This document shows positions 5,195 through 5,438 of a stretch of DNA of 5,438 bases, piece after piece. A program made the translations under genes and the position numbers. The notes under the pieces were generated by a model. That model saw only the letters and a list, made by a program, of their open reading frames with translations. It was not told the origin of the DNA and made no database searches. The stretch's first letter is position 1. Each line of letters begins with the position of its first letter. The DNA comes from B1SED10-75 sp964636865 (GTDB lineage Bacteria; Bacillota; Dethiobacteria; DTU022; PWGO01). Location of the stretch: NCBI GenBank assembly GCA_964636865.1, contig CAZWVJ010000062.1, positions 1-5,438 of the forward strand. Direction: 5' to 3'.

Positions 5195-5438
5195 ATGAAA
5201 AAAAGGGTTGGTTTAAAGCAAGGCTTAATTAAAGGAAAAGTTTTACTGATTACATATGTAACATTTGTGTTAATTTTTAGTCCCTTAATAGAAGGTGTTG
5301 CTCCGGTATTGACTGCAGAGGCTTCAGAGATGGAAGGCGAAACGGATGCCGGTTCATCTGTTGATATCATGGGCAATGCCTCCTCCTATTTCGGGGCTTT
5401 TTTAGATCCTGAAGAGCCAGATGATTCTTCTATTGATA
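5195..5438 (+). CDS. N-terminus of a secreted protein (partial, runs off the window)
   Basis: The frame is open from ATG 5195 to the window end (81 complete codons). It starts with a typical Sec signal peptide: a basic n-region (MKKRVGLKQGLIKGK, 1-15), a hydrophobic core (about 16-32, VLLITYVTFVLIFSPLI), and a likely signal peptidase I site after Ala41-Glu42-Ala43. There is no cysteine near the cleavage site, so it is not a lipoprotein substrate for an Lgt enzyme. The mature part seen so far is acidic and rich in Ser, Gly and Asp (SEMEGETDAGSS, then LDPEEPDDSS), as is common in linkers of large surface or secreted proteins. No domain is visible yet. The ribosome-binding site is modest: AAAGG at 5182-5186, 8 nt from the ATG. 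A strong promoter with an operator-like dyad and a long leader precede the gene, suggesting regulated expression. Confidence 0.8.
   Translation, partial: MKKRVGLKQGLIKGKVLLITYVTFVLIFSPLIEGVAPVLTAEASEMEGETDAGSSVDIMGNASSYFGAFLDPEEPDDSSID

Noticed and set aside
5113..5376. 87-codon minus-strand frame opposite the start of the secreted protein
   Set aside because: The + strand frame here gives a textbook signal peptide and cleavage site. The minus frame has no ribosome-binding site or motif.

Overview
This window looks like a stretch of a Gram-positive chromosome, most likely a low-to-moderate-GC Clostridia-type Firmicute. The reasons are strong purine-rich Shine-Dalgarno sites (AGGAG, AGGGAG, GGAG) about 8 nt from their starts, a TTG start codon, consensus SigA-type promoters and AT-rich spacers. 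Nothing in the sequence fixes the genus, and there is no tRNA, rRNA, CRISPR array, insertion sequence or phage signature. Except for one small candidate, all genes lie on the + strand.

Layout. (1) Positions 3-89 are probably the last 28 codons of an upstream gene. It is closely followed by a 705-residue protein (96-2213) that looks like a helical-toroid plus beta-sandwich carbohydrate-active protein without a signal peptide. A 119-residue beta-rich protein of unknown role follows 40 nt later (2254-2613). These three probably form the end of one operon. (2) A fresh promoter (about 2683-2712, with an 8-bp direct repeat upstream) precedes a membrane-anchored endonuclease/exonuclease/phosphatase-fold enzyme (2787-3878). 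(3) A seven-helix Lgt-family membrane protein (4001-4780, TTG start) follows. It has the prolipoprotein diacylglyceryl transferase scaffold but lacks several residues considered catalytic in the E. coli enzyme. (4) The 414-nt gap 4781-5194 is the most structured non-coding part. It holds a convergent minus-strand 55-codon ORF and a near-consensus promoter (TTGACA, 17 nt, TACAAT). An inverted repeat covers that promoter's -10 and start site. A leader of about 195 nt follows, with a strong orphan ribosome-binding site, a short reading frame and a terminator-like hairpin. (5) Positions 5195-5438 start a secreted protein with a clear signal peptide; it runs off the window.

How the genes fit together. 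The common theme, by inference only, is the cell envelope: a polysaccharide-active-like protein, an outward-facing phosphoesterase of the sphingomyelinase-like type, a lipid-transferring membrane enzyme, and a secreted protein under what looks like tight control. No single pathway can be assigned. The best candidates for something undescribed are the operator/leader arrangement at 4964-5194 and the active-site-altered Lgt homologue.
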